From the NCBI GenBank assembly GCA_963707875.1, contig CAVPRU010000003.1, positions 186,001-250,000 of the forward strand: a stretch of DNA of 64,000 nucleotides, read 5' to 3'. The translations under genes and the position numbers were made by a program. Below are positions 16,199-26,151 of the stretch, one piece after another (position 1 is the stretch's first letter; every line of letters begins with the position of its first letter). This DNA is from SZUA-320 sp963707875. Its GTDB lineage: Bacteria > Gemmatimonadota > Gemmatimonadetes > Gemmatimonadales > GWC2-71-9. A model generated the notes under the pieces. It made no database searches. It was given only the letters and a program-made list of their open reading frames with translations, and was not told the DNA's origin.

Positions 16199-18508
16199 AT
16201 GAGGATCCTCAGCCGTACTCGTCGTCCAAGCCGCGACGCCCTGGTTCGATCGGGGGCGCTATCCGGGGCATTGGCCCTGGCGCTCCTGGCTCCCGAAGTG
16301 GCGTCCGCCGCACCGGGACTGCGCCAGGGCCCTGAACAGCGTCGGGAGCCTGGTACGGTCATCGCCGCCGCCGAGTCGGCAATCCTGGCCGGCCGCCCGT
16401 GGCTGGCGACCGAGTTGCTGGATTCCCTGCTTCGAGACCCCGGAACCAGGACCCCACGAACGGTCTTGGCTACCGCCCGTGCCGCCGCCGGCTGGCGGGG
16501 CTGGTCGCGGGTGGAACGGCTGCTTCAGGGAGCCACGTGGCTGGACAGCCTCGACGGCGAGGGCCACGCCCTGCTGGCACGGGCCGCTCTGGAATCGGGT
16601 CGAACCAACGCAGCGCTCGACCATGCCCGTCGTTCGGTGGTGGGCACCGTGGGCAGCAGCAGCGGTTCGCGTTTTGTGACCCTGGGCCGGGCCTGGGACC
16701 GGCTCGACCAGCGGGACTCGGCGGCGGTGGCATACCGTCGGGCGGCCGACCTGATCCCGGAACTTCGGGACTGGCTCACGCTCCGGGCCGCCGGGGTGAC
16801 CGACAGCGCCCGGGACCGGGCCACCCTGCTCGGCACCGTCTCGCTCCCCGCTGCCCGGCTCCGGATCCGGTGGACCGAGGCCCTCGGGCGCGATCGTGCG
16901 GGACATCCACTTGAGGCGGCCCGGCTGTACGACTCGCTCGGCGATCGGCTGACGGCCTTCCGGCTCCGCCTCGATGGCACCCCTCCGGACGCCCGGGCCG
17001 GACTCCGAGCCGAGTTGATCCAGGCCCTGGCGAGCTTGGACGCCAGCCAGGCCCGCGACGCCATCTCGCTCGTCGATCGTGAGCTGGCCCCCCTGACCCC
17101 GACCGAGCAACTGATTGTAGCCCGACGCGCCGTCGTCGTCGGACCTCCCGAGCGGACCGTGATCGGGTTCCGTGCCGCCGACCGCCAGGGCCTGCTCCAC
17201 GAGGAGGACCGGTTCAGGTATGCAATCGCCCTGGTCAGTGCGGGCCAGTATCAGGAGGCGATCCGGCAGTTCGCTCGGGTGACCGGGAAGGAGTGGGGCG
17301 GTCGCGCGGCGTATCAGAGCGCCCGAACCCGGATGGTCATGGGCCGAACCGATCTGGCGATCCCGGCCCTGCGCGCCGTGGCGGAGACCCATCAGGGGGA
17401 TCCCGAGGCGGCGGGCACCGCGCTCTTTCTCCTCGGGGACCTGTTGACCGACCGCGGTAAGGACTCCGCGGCCCGCGCCACCTTTCTCGAACTGGGTGGC
17501 CGTCATCCCACCAACCGGTTTGCGGCCACCGCCAGGCTGCGTGCCGCACTCACCGCTTTCCGTGCCGGAGTCCCCCGGCAAGCCGCCGCTGAACTCGACC
17601 TGCTCCGGGTCGGTGGGCCCGAGGCCGCCGCGGCCAGCTACTGGGCGGGGCGGGCCTGGCTGGCGGCGGGGGATACCACCACCGCGAAGGCGAGGTGGCA
17701 CAGCGCCCTTTCCAGCGGGGACGAGTACTACACACTGCTGGCCGCCCAGTCCCTCGGCCTCCCCGGCTGGACCGCGCCAACCGGCCAGCGGAGTACCAGT
17801 GCGCTGCCGGGACTGGCCGCCGCGCTGTCGCGAGTCGACCTTCTCATCGATCTGGGAATGCCAGTGGAAGCGGGGCAGGAATACGACTGGATCAACACCG
17901 AGGCCAGGCGGAGCACTCGGCTCCTGGTCGGGGCGGCACGGACCCTCGATTCCGCCGGACGACCGCACCGGGCGGTCCGGTTTGCGATCCGGGCCCAGGG
18001 TCAGGGGGCCGGAGCGGACAACCTGCTCGCCCGACTGCTCTATCCTTTGCCGCATGCGGAAACCGTGGTGGCCGAAGCCGGCCGGAACGCGATCGATCCG
18101 CTGCTGGTGGCCAGCATCATCCGACAGGAATCGGCCTTTGATCCGGATGCGACCTCGCGAGCCGGGGCGCGCGGGTTGATGCAGGTCATGCCGGCAGTCG
18201 GGGTGGCGGAGGCGCGAACCATCCCGATCGAGGATTTCGACCCGGTGTTGCTCTACCAGCCGGAGGTCAATCTCCTGCTCGGCACTCGCCAGCTGGCCGA
18301 AACGCTCAGAAAGTACCGGACCATGGAGCAGGCACTGGCGGCCTATAACGCCGGTGGCAGCCGAGTGACGCGATGGTTGCAGACCCCGGGAGTGGCGGAC
18401 GATGGGACCCTGTTCGTCGAACGGATCCCGCTCACCGAGACTCGGGACTACGTGCGCCGGATCGTGGTCGCCCTGGCCCGCTATCGGGTCCTCTACCCCT
18501 CGCCCTGA
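16199..18508 (+). CDS. Secreted lytic transglycosylase with TPR-like repeats
   Basis: The start at ATG 16199 (preceded by AGGAGAA) gives 769 residues with a Sec signal peptide ending VASAAP. A long alpha-helical superhelix of TPR-like repeats (about 60-590) precedes a C-terminal SLT domain (about 620-769). The catalytic Glu lies in IIRQESAFDPDATSRAGARG, followed by LMQVMP and the AYNAGGSRV motif. This matches the Slt70 (family 1) architecture. These enzymes cleave peptidoglycan with formation of 1,6-anhydro-MurNAc in the periplasm. The last 16 bp overlap the convergent gluQ gene. Confidence 0.92.
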   Translation: MRILSRTRRPSRDALVRSGALSGALALALLAPEVASAAPGLRQGPEQRREPGTVIAAAESAILAGRPWLATELLDSLLRDPGTRTPRTVLATARAAAGWRGWSRVERLLQGATWLDSLDGEGHALLARAALESGRTNAALDHARRSVVGTVGSSSGSRFVTLGRAWDRLDQRDSAAVAYRRAADLIPELRDWLTLRAAGVTDSARDRATLLGTVSLPAARLRIRWTEALGRDRAGHPLEAARLYDSLGDRLTAFRLRLDGTPPDARAGLRAELIQALASLDASQARDAISLVDRELAPLTPTEQLIVARRAVVVGPPERTVIGFRAADRQGLLHEEDRFRYAIALVSAGQYQEAIRQFARVTGKEWGGRAAYQSARTRMVMGRTDLAIPALRAVAETHQGDPEAAGTALFLLGDLLTDRGKDSAARATFLELGGRHPTNRFAATARLRAALTAFRAGVPRQAAAELDLLRVGGPEAAAASYWAGRAWLAAGDTTTAKARWHSALSSGDEYYTLLAAQSLGLPGWTAPTGQRSTSALPGLAAALSRVDLLIDLGMPVEAGQEYDWINTEARRSTRLLVGAARTLDSAGRPHRAVRFAIRAQGQGAGADNLLARLLYPLPHAETVVAEAGRNAIDPLLVASIIRQESAFDPDATSRAGARGLMQVMPAVGVAEARTIPIEDFDPVLLYQPEVNLLLGTRQLAETLRKYRTMEQALAAYNAGGSRVTRWLQTPGVADDGTLFVERIPLTETRDYVRRIVVALARYRVLYPSP

Positions 18509-19449
18509 CCGACCACCCCGTTCAGCAGCCCGCTCCCGGCAACGAGACTCCCGAGCATCTCGACCCTGATCGGCCGGGATCGCTCCAGCAGTCCGGTCCG
18601 CTGGAGCGCCTCGCCGAGCATCTCGTCCGGGCTGCGACCGGCCGCCCGCATCGCGGCCAGGGACCGCGCCCGGTGGCGCTTGCTCAGCTTGGCGCCTGAG
18701 GGGTCCAGAATCAGCGGGTGATGCAGGAATCCGGGCGGATCGGTCCGTCCCAGCAGCCGCGCCAGGAGGATCTGTCTCCCCGTGGAGGCCAGCAGGTCTT
18801 CTCCTCGAATGACCAGGGTTACAGCGTGACGCAGATCGTCCACCGTCACGGCGAACTGGTAGCTCCACTGACCGGTCCGGTCCCGAATCAGCAGATCGCC
18901 ACATTGTCGGGCGGGCCGCTGGCGGCGGGGACCCAGTCGAAGATCCTCGAACGCGATCTCATCCTCCGGGAGCCGGACCCGGAGTCCGAACCCCGTGAGG
19001 GGCAGCCCGCGATCGCGACAGGTTCCGGGATACCGGAGTTCCTCCCCCTCCACGACACCGTCCCCGACCTGCGCCGCGATGACCGACCGGGAACAGTCAC
19101 AGCCGTAGACCAGCCCCTGCCCGATCAGCAGTTCGAGAGCGGCCTGGTAGGAAGCATCGCAATCGCTTTGACGAAACGGGGAAGGACTGCTCTCGAGGCT
19201 GCCCACCGACGGATCGTCACCCGGGAAGCCCAGCCAGGCCAGGTCGGACAGCAATCCCGTTTCGTGCTCGACCCGGGACCGACCCCGATCGTGATCTTCG
19301 ATCCGGACGATGACCCGGGCACCGAGGGCGCCGGCAACACCCCAGACCCAGGCGGCATGGGCCAGGTGTCCCAGATGCAGTTGGCCGGTGGGGCTCGGAG
19401 CAAACCGGGTGACCAGGGGGGGCAGCGACCTCGAAACGGGATCGGGCAT
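18493..19449 (-). CDS. gluQ: Glutamyl-Q tRNA(Asp) synthetase
   Basis: The 318-residue protein begins at ATG 19449 (MPDPVSRSLPPLVTRFAPSP). It is a truncated class I glutamyl-tRNA synthetase without the anticodon-binding domain. The HIGH-type motif is HLGH in SPTGQLHLGHLAHA, and the KMSKS-type motif is AKLSKRHRAR. Zinc-site cysteines appear as CDCSRS and the YPGTCRDRG segment. GluQ-RS charges glutamate onto the queuosine base of tRNA(Asp). The upstream S9 peptidase gene ends 16 bp before it. Confidence 0.93.
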   Translation of the reverse strand: MPDPVSRSLPPLVTRFAPSPTGQLHLGHLAHAAWVWGVAGALGARVIVRIEDHDRGRSRVEHETGLLSDLAWLGFPGDDPSVGSLESSPSPFRQSDCDASYQAALELLIGQGLVYGCDCSRSVIAAQVGDGVVEGEELRYPGTCRDRGLPLTGFGLRVRLPEDEIAFEDLRLGPRRQRPARQCGDLLIRDRTGQWSYQFAVTVDDLRHAVTLVIRGEDLLASTGRQILLARLLGRTDPPGFLHHPLILDPSGAKLSKRHRARSLAAMRAAGRSPDEMLGEALQRTGLLERSRPIRVEMLGSLVAGSGLLNGVVGQGEG

Positions 19450-19465
19450 CCACTGATCCGCGCCC

Positions 19466-21496
19466 TCAGCGGGTGTACTTCTGGTACCAGCTGTCCATGT
19501 AGAGGAAGGTTCGCATCGCGTTCGAGGGCTTGGACATCGTCCCATGCCACTCACCCTCGAACCGGAGCAGCGCCGCCGGGACCCCTCGCATCACCAGCGC
19601 GGCATAGAACTCCTCGGACTGGGGCATCGGAGTGCGCTGATCGAGCACCCCGGTCATCACTACCGTCGGAGTGGTCACCTTCCCGACATGCATCAGGGAC
19701 GACTGCCGCAGCCACGGGGTCGGATCCTCCCAGAACGGCCGGTCAAAGAAGTTCTGGGTAAAGAGCGGAACGTCGGCATGTCCGATGAAGCTCAGCCAGT
19801 TACTGACCGGGCAGCGAACCGCGGCCGCGGCGAACCGGTCGGTGTGACCGATGACCCAGCTGGAGAGGACGCCGCCACCGCTGCACCCCCCGACGTACAT
19901 CCGCTTCGGATCGACGCTTCCCCGCGCCACGACGGTATCGACTGCGGCCATGAGGTCGTCGTAGTCGACCGACGGGTAGGCTCGCTCGATGGCGTTGCCG
20001 AAATCGGTCCCGTATCCAGTGCTGCCCCGAGGATTGACATACAGCAGCAGGTAGCCCTTGGCGGCGAACCACTGGAAGAAGTTGTTGAAACCCACATTGT
20101 AAGTCCCGTGGGGCCCGCCATGGATCTCCATCACCAGCGGGTACTGCTTGGCGGGATCGAATCCGGGCGGCCGGACCAGCCACCCCTGGACCCGGGCACC
20201 ACCACTCGAGGTGACCCAGATCTCCTCGACCTCGCCCAGCTGCCGACCCGCGAGGAGGTCATCGTTGACCGTGGTGAGCTGGACGATCTCGCTCGGCTTC
20301 CGGAGATTGACGGTGACAATGTCGGGCGGTTTGTGATAGCTGGTACGCACCCCGACCGCCATCTGCGACCGGGAGATGGCACCGAGCGAGAGCAGATGGG
20401 TGCCCGTGGTGACCGGGCGCACTCCGCCGCCGGTCCCGGCATAGTGGATGTTGACGGTGCCTTCGTCATCGGCGGTGAAGTAGACGCCCTTGCCGTCCGG
20501 CGCCCAAACGAGATTCTCAGGGTCGCGGTCAAGATCAGCCGACACCCTCCGCGACGCCCCGGTGGCCCAGTCCATCAGATAAAGATCCTCGGCCCGGTAG
20601 CTCTTTCGGGTCTTCTCATACCCGGTGTACGCGATGGTCTTCCCATCGGGGGAAAAGACCGGCTGATTCCAGGTTCCGGGAATCGTGGTGAGCTGTCGCA
20701 GCTGGCCGCCCGCCACATCGATGGCGAACAGGTGGGCGTCCCGGTAGTTGAGATCGGTGTCCTCCCCGCGGTATCCGTCGGCCACGATGGTCCGGCCATC
20801 GGGGCTCCAACTCCAGTTGACCCCGCCCATCAGGCCATCAAACCGGGCGCCCAGGGACCAGTCGCCCCGGGTCAGTTGCCGCGGGGTGCTCCCGTCCGCG
20901 GCAACCTGGAAGAGGTGGTACCCCCCCGGCTCCGTATAGCCGATCCGATCCTGCCGGTAGTGCAGCCGGTCGACGAATCGCGGCGGCGCCGTCCACTTGG
21001 CATCCTTCGGTGCCGACGGCATGTCGATCTTCCAGTCCGAAGTCTTCGGCACGAACCGGGCAAAGGCGATCGACTTGCCGTCCGGGGACCACCCGATGTT
21101 GCTGGGTGGGTACTCCTCCCGGGTCACCTGGGTCGGGGGACCCTCCCGGTCCACCCATCGCACGAAGATCTGGGTGCCCTTGGGCTCCCCCTCGGCCAGG
21201 TAGCCCACCCGGGTCCCGTCGGGGGACCAGACCGGATTGCTCCCCTTGGTGAAGAACCGGTTCCGCCCGCCATTCTCGTCCATGATCCACAGGGCGGACT
21301 CGAATCGGTCCTCCAGCTTGTTGATCCAGCTCCGGGTGTAGACGATCACCTTGCCGTCCGGCGAAAACCTCGGGCTGGAGACCGTCTCATAATCGAGATA
21401 GCTGGCCGGGGTCAGCAGGGTCTCCTGACTGATGAGCACCGTGGGCAAGGCCGGGACCAGCAGGACGGTGCGGAGGAGGCACAGACGGCGGATCAT
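19466..21496 (-). CDS. S9 family prolyl oligopeptidase-type peptidase
   Basis: The 676-residue exported protein has a signal peptide, then a WD40-like propeller (about 40-400) with repeated SPDGK and SPDGR motifs. An alpha/beta hydrolase domain follows. The nucleophile is the Ser in GGCSGGG, the Asp sits in GVLDQRTPMPQSEEF and the His in EGEWHGTMSKP. These enzymes release dipeptides or cleave short peptides after Pro. The organism appears rich in secreted peptidases. Confidence 0.93.
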   Translation of the reverse strand: MIRRLCLLRTVLLVPALPTVLISQETLLTPASYLDYETVSSPRFSPDGKVIVYTRSWINKLEDRFESALWIMDENGGRNRFFTKGSNPVWSPDGTRVGYLAEGEPKGTQIFVRWVDREGPPTQVTREEYPPSNIGWSPDGKSIAFARFVPKTSDWKIDMPSAPKDAKWTAPPRFVDRLHYRQDRIGYTEPGGYHLFQVAADGSTPRQLTRGDWSLGARFDGLMGGVNWSWSPDGRTIVADGYRGEDTDLNYRDAHLFAIDVAGGQLRQLTTIPGTWNQPVFSPDGKTIAYTGYEKTRKSYRAEDLYLMDWATGASRRVSADLDRDPENLVWAPDGKGVYFTADDEGTVNIHYAGTGGGVRPVTTGTHLLSLGAISRSQMAVGVRTSYHKPPDIVTVNLRKPSEIVQLTTVNDDLLAGRQLGEVEEIWVTSSGGARVQGWLVRPPGFDPAKQYPLVMEIHGGPHGTYNVGFNNFFQWFAAKGYLLLYVNPRGSTGYGTDFGNAIERAYPSVDYDDLMAAVDTVVARGSVDPKRMYVGGCSGGGVLSSWVIGHTDRFAAAAVRCPVSNWLSFIGHADVPLFTQNFFDRPFWEDPTPWLRQSSLMHVGKVTTPTVVMTGVLDQRTPMPQSEEFYAALVMRGVPAALLRFEGEWHGTMSKPSNAMRTFLYMDSWYQKYTR

Positions 21497-21534
21497 GGGG
21501 GACTCCTGTCCAGGGGATGGAGCAAGCTGTTCTC

Positions 21535-22179
21535 TCAGGTCGTCGATCGTTCGTCGCGGCGGCGGCTCAGTTCGAGTTCGACCCGGGCCAGGATCATCTC
21601 GACACCGATCCGGTTGTGGCCGCCCTCGGGAAGGATGATGTCGGCATACCGCTTGGAGGGCTCGATGAACTCGAGGTGCATCGGGCGGACGCTGCCGAGA
21701 TACTGCCGGACCACATCGTCCAGGGTGCGACCCCGTTCCGTCACGTCCCGCTGCAGCCGCCGGATGAAACGCACGTCGTCGTCGACATCGACGAAGATCT
21801 TGATGTCGAACAGCGTCCGCAGTCGCGGATCCGCGAAGAGCAGGATGCCATCGACCACGATGACCTCCCCGGGACGCACATCGACCGTCCGGGCAGCCCG
21901 GGTGTGTGCCGGGTAGTCGTAGGTCGGCTTCTGGATCGTCTGCCCGGCCGCCAGCGCTTCCAGCTGGAGCACCATCAAGTCGGTGTCGAAGGCGTCGGGA
22001 TGATCGAAATTCACCCGCCGGCGCTCCTCGAGGGGAAGGTGACCGAGGTCAGCATAGTAGGCGTCCTGGTCGATGAATGCCGCGTCGATGCCAAGAAATT
22101 CGTGGATCGCGCGGGCCACCGTGGTCTTGCCGGACCCCGAACCACCAACCACGCCGATCATCAAGGGACGCTGGGACAT
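21535..22179 (-). CDS. udk: Uridine kinase
   Basis: From ATG 22179 (MSQRPLMIGVVGGSGSGKTT) the protein has 214 residues, the usual length. The Walker A motif is GGSGSGKTT. The DQDAYYADL and NFDHPDAFD segments fit the uridine-binding site, and the EGI-type lid is present as VVDGILLFADPRLR. Uridine kinase phosphorylates uridine and cytidine to UMP and CMP in pyrimidine salvage. The gene follows the S9 peptidase gene on the same strand. Confidence 0.93.
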   Translation of the reverse strand: MSQRPLMIGVVGGSGSGKTTVARAIHEFLGIDAAFIDQDAYYADLGHLPLEERRRVNFDHPDAFDTDLMVLQLEALAAGQTIQKPTYDYPAHTRAARTVDVRPGEVIVVDGILLFADPRLRTLFDIKIFVDVDDDVRFIRRLQRDVTERGRTLDDVVRQYLGSVRPMHLEFIEPSKRYADIILPEGGHNRIGVEMILARVELELSRRRDERSTT

Positions 22180-22283
22180 GATGGACGGTAGCATGGCCTG
22201 CCGGGTTCATGTTGGCAAGCCGGTGTGGGCGGCTTATGATCCCCCGAACGTCTCAGCCGCAATCCCCCCAGCATTGGAGTCAC

Positions 22284-22823
22284 GTGGCCAAGGTCCTGCT
22301 TCTCCTGGTCGCCGGTACGCTCGCTCTGATCACCCCGATCACCGCCCAGGACCCAGTGGCCCCTGGACGGACGGTCCGCGTCAGCACCGATAGCGGTCGG
22401 GTGCAGGGCACCATCTCCGAACAGACCGATCGAGAACTCACACTGGCGACCGAGGCCGGCAGCCGGGCGATCCCCCTGGCGTCGATTTCGAGACTCGAGG
22501 CTCGGAACGGGAAGAACCGCGGCAAGGGGGCCCTGATCGGGGCCGGCGTCGGCATCCTGGTGGGAGGTATCCTGGCCCCGCTCACCACCAGGAGTGAGAG
22601 TTGCGACTGCGTTACTGTTGCTGGCTCTTCCCTGGCCGAAGCCAGCATCACCGGTGAAGCCGTCCTGCTCGGGGCACTGGTGGGTGGCAGCATGGGCGGG
22701 CTGCTCGGCGCCTTCGTGCTGGCACCGAACCGATGGACCGCGCACCCATTGCCGACCGGTAGCGCGTTCCGACCCGTTACTTCCGCCGCTGGCTGGCGGG
22801 TCGGGTTGAAGTTCTCGTTCTGA
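22284..22823 (+). CDS. Secreted protein with glycine-zipper-like membrane segments
   Basis: GTG at 22284 with GGAG 4 bp upstream gives 179 residues. A hydrophobic N-terminus (VAKVLLLLVAGTLALITPITAQ) looks like a signal peptide. The middle is a beta-like segment (VRVSTDSGRVQGTISEQTDR), which suggests a small SH3/LSm-like domain. Two Gly/Ala-rich hydrophobic stretches (GALIGAGVGILVGGIL; GALVGGSMGGLLGAF) resemble glycine-zipper motifs. No function is assigned; it lies 16 bp upstream of the serine hydrolase. Confidence 0.7.
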   Translation: MAKVLLLLVAGTLALITPITAQDPVAPGRTVRVSTDSGRVQGTISEQTDRELTLATEAGSRAIPLASISRLEARNGKNRGKGALIGAGVGILVGGILAPLTTRSESCDCVTVAGSSLAEASITGEAVLLGALVGGSMGGLLGAFVLAPNRWTAHPLPTGSAFRPVTSAAGWRVGLKFSF

Positions 22824-22839
22824 TCTGCCGGAGACTCCC

Positions 22840-23988
22840 ATGCGCATCGCCTCCCTGCTCGTCGCGCTCCTCGCCGTACCACCGGTCGCGGCCGGGGCCC
22901 AGACCAGCGCCCCCTACTACCCCGAGCCCGGCGCGGGCTGGGAGCATCGCGCCGCCAGTGTGGTCGGGATGAACCCGGCCCTGGTGGACTCGGCGGTCGC
23001 CTTCGCGAAGGCCAGTGAGGTTCCCTGGGATCGCTCCATGGCGGTCCAGATGGCCCGCAACGTGGCCACCGAGCCATACCCGGACATCCTGGGGCCAATC
23101 AAGGACTGGGGCGGGATCGGCGGGATGGTCATCCGGAACGGCTATATCGTGGCCGAATGGGGCGATGTGGAACGAGTCGACATGACCTTCTCGGTATCCA
23201 AGAGCTACCTGTCGGCGGTGACCGGGATCGCGTTCGATCGAGGGATGATCCCCGACCTGCACCGGCCGGAGGGCGAGTCGATCCATGACGGTGGCTTCGA
23301 CAGCCCCCACAACGCCCAGATCACCTGGCACGATCACCTGACCCAGACCAGCGAATGGGAAGGCACCCTGTGGGACAAGCCGGATGTGGCCGACCGGCGG
23401 CGGGGACGGGACCGTCAGCTCGAGACCCCCGGCACCTTCTGGGAGTACAACGACGTCCGGGTCAATCGGCTCGCGCTCTCGATGCTGCGGCTCTTCAATC
23501 GTCCGCTCCCCGAGATCCTCAAGGCCGAGATCATGGATCCGATCGGGGCCTCCGACACCTGGGTCTGGCACGGCTACCGGAACTCGTACGTGGAGATCGC
23601 CGGCCAGCAGGTGCAGTCGGTCAGTGGCGGCGGTCATTGGGGCGGCGGCGTCTGGGCCAGCACCCGGGACCACGCCCGGTTCGGCTACCTGATGCTGCGA
23701 CGGGGCAAGTGGGGTAACCGGCAGCTGTTGTCGGAAAAGTGGATCGACCTCGCGACCACCCCGACCCCGATCCGGCCGGTCTACGGCTACATGTGGTGGC
23801 TCAATTCCCCCGAGGCGAAGCAGTACCCGGCTGCCACGGAGCGATCCTTCTTTGCACTCGGCTCCGGCGGCAACGTCATCTGGATCGCCCCGGAGCTGGA
23901 CCTGGTGGTGGTGACACGCTGGATGGACACCCGGCGGATCAACGAGTTCATGGGACTCGTCGTGGCCGCCACCCAACCCGACCTCTGA
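22840..23988 (+). CDS. Secreted serine hydrolase of the beta-lactamase/EstB superfamily
   Basis: The 382-residue protein has a signal peptide ending AAGAQ. The SxxK motif is SVSKS (nucleophile in MTFSVSKSYLSAV), the YxN-type motif is EYNDVR, and the KTG-like region is replaced by HWGGGVWASTRDHARFG. These features fit class C-like esterases and D-alanyl-peptidases rather than resistance enzymes. It is probably periplasmic. It is in the same operon direction as the flavin enzyme 14 bp downstream. Confidence 0.85.
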   Translation: MRIASLLVALLAVPPVAAGAQTSAPYYPEPGAGWEHRAASVVGMNPALVDSAVAFAKASEVPWDRSMAVQMARNVATEPYPDILGPIKDWGGIGGMVIRNGYIVAEWGDVERVDMTFSVSKSYLSAVTGIAFDRGMIPDLHRPEGESIHDGGFDSPHNAQITWHDHLTQTSEWEGTLWDKPDVADRRRGRDRQLETPGTFWEYNDVRVNRLALSMLRLFNRPLPEILKAEIMDPIGASDTWVWHGYRNSYVEIAGQQVQSVSGGGHWGGGVWASTRDHARFGYLMLRRGKWGNRQLLSEKWIDLATTPTPIRPVYGYMWWLNSPEAKQYPAATERSFFALGSGGNVIWIAPELDLVVVTRWMDTRRINEFMGLVVAATQPDL

Positions 23989-24002
23989 GTGGACGACGAC
24001 GA

Positions 24003-25076
24003 ATGACTGCTCCGGTAAACCTCGCGGACATCGAAGCACTCGCGGCAGCCAAGCTCGACCAGCACGCGGCCGAATACATCAACGGCGGCGCCGAGGACGA
24101 GCACAGCCTGCGGGAGAACCGCCGGGCGTTCAGCAGCTTCGAATTCCGGCCCCACTGCCTGGTGGATGTGAATGAGCGCTCCACCGCCACCACCGTGCTC
24201 GGCACTGAGGTCACCTCGCCGATCCTGGTGGCCCCAACCGGGTTCCAGCGGCTGGCCCATCCGGACGGGGAACTGGCCACCGCCCGGGCCGCCGCGGCCG
24301 CCGGCACCATCATGGTGGTCAGCACGTTCGCGACGTGCTCGCTGGAGGACGTGGCCGAAACCGGACCCGGGTCGCGGTGGTTTCAGCTGTACGTGCACAA
24401 GGACCGGGGGCTCACGGCGGATCTGGTCAAGCGGGCCGAAGCCGCTGGATACCAGGCGCTGGTGCTGACGACGGACGTCGCGGTCCTCGGTCGCCGGGAG
24501 CGGGACCTTCGGAGCGGCTTTGTGCTCCCGACGGACCTCCGGCTGGCCAACTTCGATCTCGGGCAGTCCGAGGGGCTGCACGGCGCCGAGGGTGATTCCG
24601 GCCTCGCGGCGTTCCATCGTGGGGTGCGGGACTCCTCCTTCACCTGGAAGGGGGTCGAGTGGCTCGCCTCCATCACCGAGTTGCCGATCCTCCTCAAGGG
24701 CGTCCTCCGCGGGGATGACGCGAAGATCGGGCTCGACCACGGCGTCTCGGCGATCATCGTTTCCAACCACGGTGGCCGCCAGCTGGACGGCGCGCTTCCG
24801 GCGCTTCGGGCGGTCCCCGAGATCGTGGATGCAGTGGAGGACCAGATCGAGATCCTGATGGACGGCGGCGTACGCCGGGGGACCGACGTGGCCAAGGCCG
24901 TGGCACTTGGGGCCCGCGCGGTGCTGATCGGTCGACCGGTGCTCTGGGGCCTGGCCTGGGACGGCGAGGCCGGGGTGCGGCGAGTGCTGGAGATGCTGCA
25001 GGATGAGTTCGATACCACCATGGCCCTGCTCGGCGCCCCGACCGTGGCCGATCTCACCACCGACCTGCTGGCCTGA
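24003..25076 (+). CDS. FMN-dependent alpha-hydroxy-acid oxidase
   Basis: The 357-residue protein (ATG 24003) is a full-length FMN alpha-hydroxy-acid dehydrogenase. The catalytic His and substrate Arg are in VSNHGGRQLDG. The FMN-binding segments are VAPTGFQRLAHPDGE, WFQLYVHKDRG and the C-terminal GGVRRGTDVAKAVALGARAV. Family members oxidise lactate, glycolate or mandelate. The substrate cannot be chosen from the sequence. The longer upstream frame overlaps the hydrolase gene and is not used. Confidence 0.92.
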   Translation: MTAPVNLADIEALAAAKLDQHAAEYINGGAEDEHSLRENRRAFSSFEFRPHCLVDVNERSTATTVLGTEVTSPILVAPTGFQRLAHPDGELATARAAAAAGTIMVVSTFATCSLEDVAETGPGSRWFQLYVHKDRGLTADLVKRAEAAGYQALVLTTDVAVLGRRERDLRSGFVLPTDLRLANFDLGQSEGLHGAEGDSGLAAFHRGVRDSSFTWKGVEWLASITELPILLKGVLRGDDAKIGLDHGVSAIIVSNHGGRQLDGALPALRAVPEIVDAVEDQIEILMDGGVRRGTDVAKAVALGARAVLIGRPVLWGLAWDGEAGVRRVLEMLQDEFDTTMALLGAPTVADLTTDLLA

Positions 25077-25088
25077 CCGGCCCACCTC

Positions 25089-26123
25089 ATGCCCAAGCCA
25101 CGCCGAACGACCCTCACCTTGTTGCTGGCCCTGGTCGTCACTCCAGCCGTCGCCCGGGCCCAGCGAACCGGGGCCGTGGTTCCCGCCGCTATTGCGGCCC
25201 TGCTCGACTCCCTCAGCTCCGATGCCATGCTTGGCCGCCAGACCGGCAGCGAAGGAAGCCGGAAAGCCGCCGAGCTCATCGGCCGCCGGATGCGGCTCGC
25301 GGGACTCACACCGGCCGGGGACCGCGACTACTTCCAGACCATCCCCCTGGCCAGGGCGGACAACCGCCGTGTCGTCCTCGTGGTGGATCGGTCGGCGCTC
25401 GACAGCTTCCCGGCTGACCGCCGCCTGGTGGGTGGCAACGTCGTGGGGGTACTTCCCGGCAATGACCCGGCCCTCCGGGACGAGGTCGTGCTGGTCACCG
25501 CCCACTACGACCACATCGGGGTGCGTCAGCCGATCGACGGGGATTCGATCAACAACGGGGCCGATGACAATGCCTCGGGCACAGTCGCGATGCTGGAGGT
25601 GGCGCGGCTGCTGGCCGCGACCGGCGGCACCAGGCGGACACTGGTCTTCGCGGCGTTTACCGGGGAGGAGCTGGGCGGACTCGGTACCCGCTGGTATCTC
25701 CAGCACCCCACTCGCCCCTTGGACAAGACCGTGGCCAACCTCAACATCGAGATGATCGGCCGGCCCGATTCGCTGGCCGGCGGCCCCGGACGGGCCTGGC
25801 TGACGGGGTACCAGCGCTCCACCATGGGGGATGGATTGGCGGCGGCCGGCATCCCGATCGTGCCTGACCCACGACCCGACCAGAATTTCTTTCGCCGGAG
25901 CGACAACTACGCCTTCGCCCTGCAGGGCATCCCGGCGCATACCCTGTCGAGCTTCAACCTGCACTCGGACTATCACCGGCCGAGCGACGAGGCCGCGCTG
26001 GCCGACCCGGACCACATGGCGCAAGTCATCGAGGCCACCGCCCGGGCCGTTCGACTGTTGGGTGATGGCCCGACCCCAAGCTGGAAGCCGGGCGGGCGGC
26101 CGGAACCACGCCGCGCCCCCTGA
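25089..26123 (+). CDS. Secreted M28 family zinc aminopeptidase
   Basis: The 344-residue protein has an N-terminal signal segment ending AVARAQ. The zinc-binding set is His in TAHYDHIGV, Asp in NNGADDNASGT, Glu pair in TGEELGGLG, Asp/Glu in LNIEMIGRP and His in FNLHSDYHRPSDE. This is the aminopeptidase S/Y type of M28. It probably trims peptides outside the cytoplasm. It is 12 bp after the flavin enzyme and 28 bp before the M20 gene, consistent with one transcript. Confidence 0.9.
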   Translation: MPKPRRTTLTLLLALVVTPAVARAQRTGAVVPAAIAALLDSLSSDAMLGRQTGSEGSRKAAELIGRRMRLAGLTPAGDRDYFQTIPLARADNRRVVLVVDRSALDSFPADRRLVGGNVVGVLPGNDPALRDEVVLVTAHYDHIGVRQPIDGDSINNGADDNASGTVAMLEVARLLAATGGTRRTLVFAAFTGEELGGLGTRWYLQHPTRPLDKTVANLNIEMIGRPDSLAGGPGRAWLTGYQRSTMGDGLAAAGIPIVPDPRPDQNFFRRSDNYAFALQGIPAHTLSSFNLHSDYHRPSDEAALADPDHMAQVIEATARAVRLLGDGPTPSWKPGGRPEPRRAP

Positions 26124-26151
26124 CCTTGCCCCCGACGGGAGGACTCTTCCG

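Noticed and set aside
16259..18904. 881-codon minus-strand frame
   Set aside because: It is antisense to the lytic transglycosylase, which has a signal peptide and catalytic motifs; the minus frame is low-complexity and motif-free.
19544..21916. 790-codon plus-strand frame
   Set aside because: Antisense to the S9 peptidase and uridine kinase genes, both complete; no recognisable domain.
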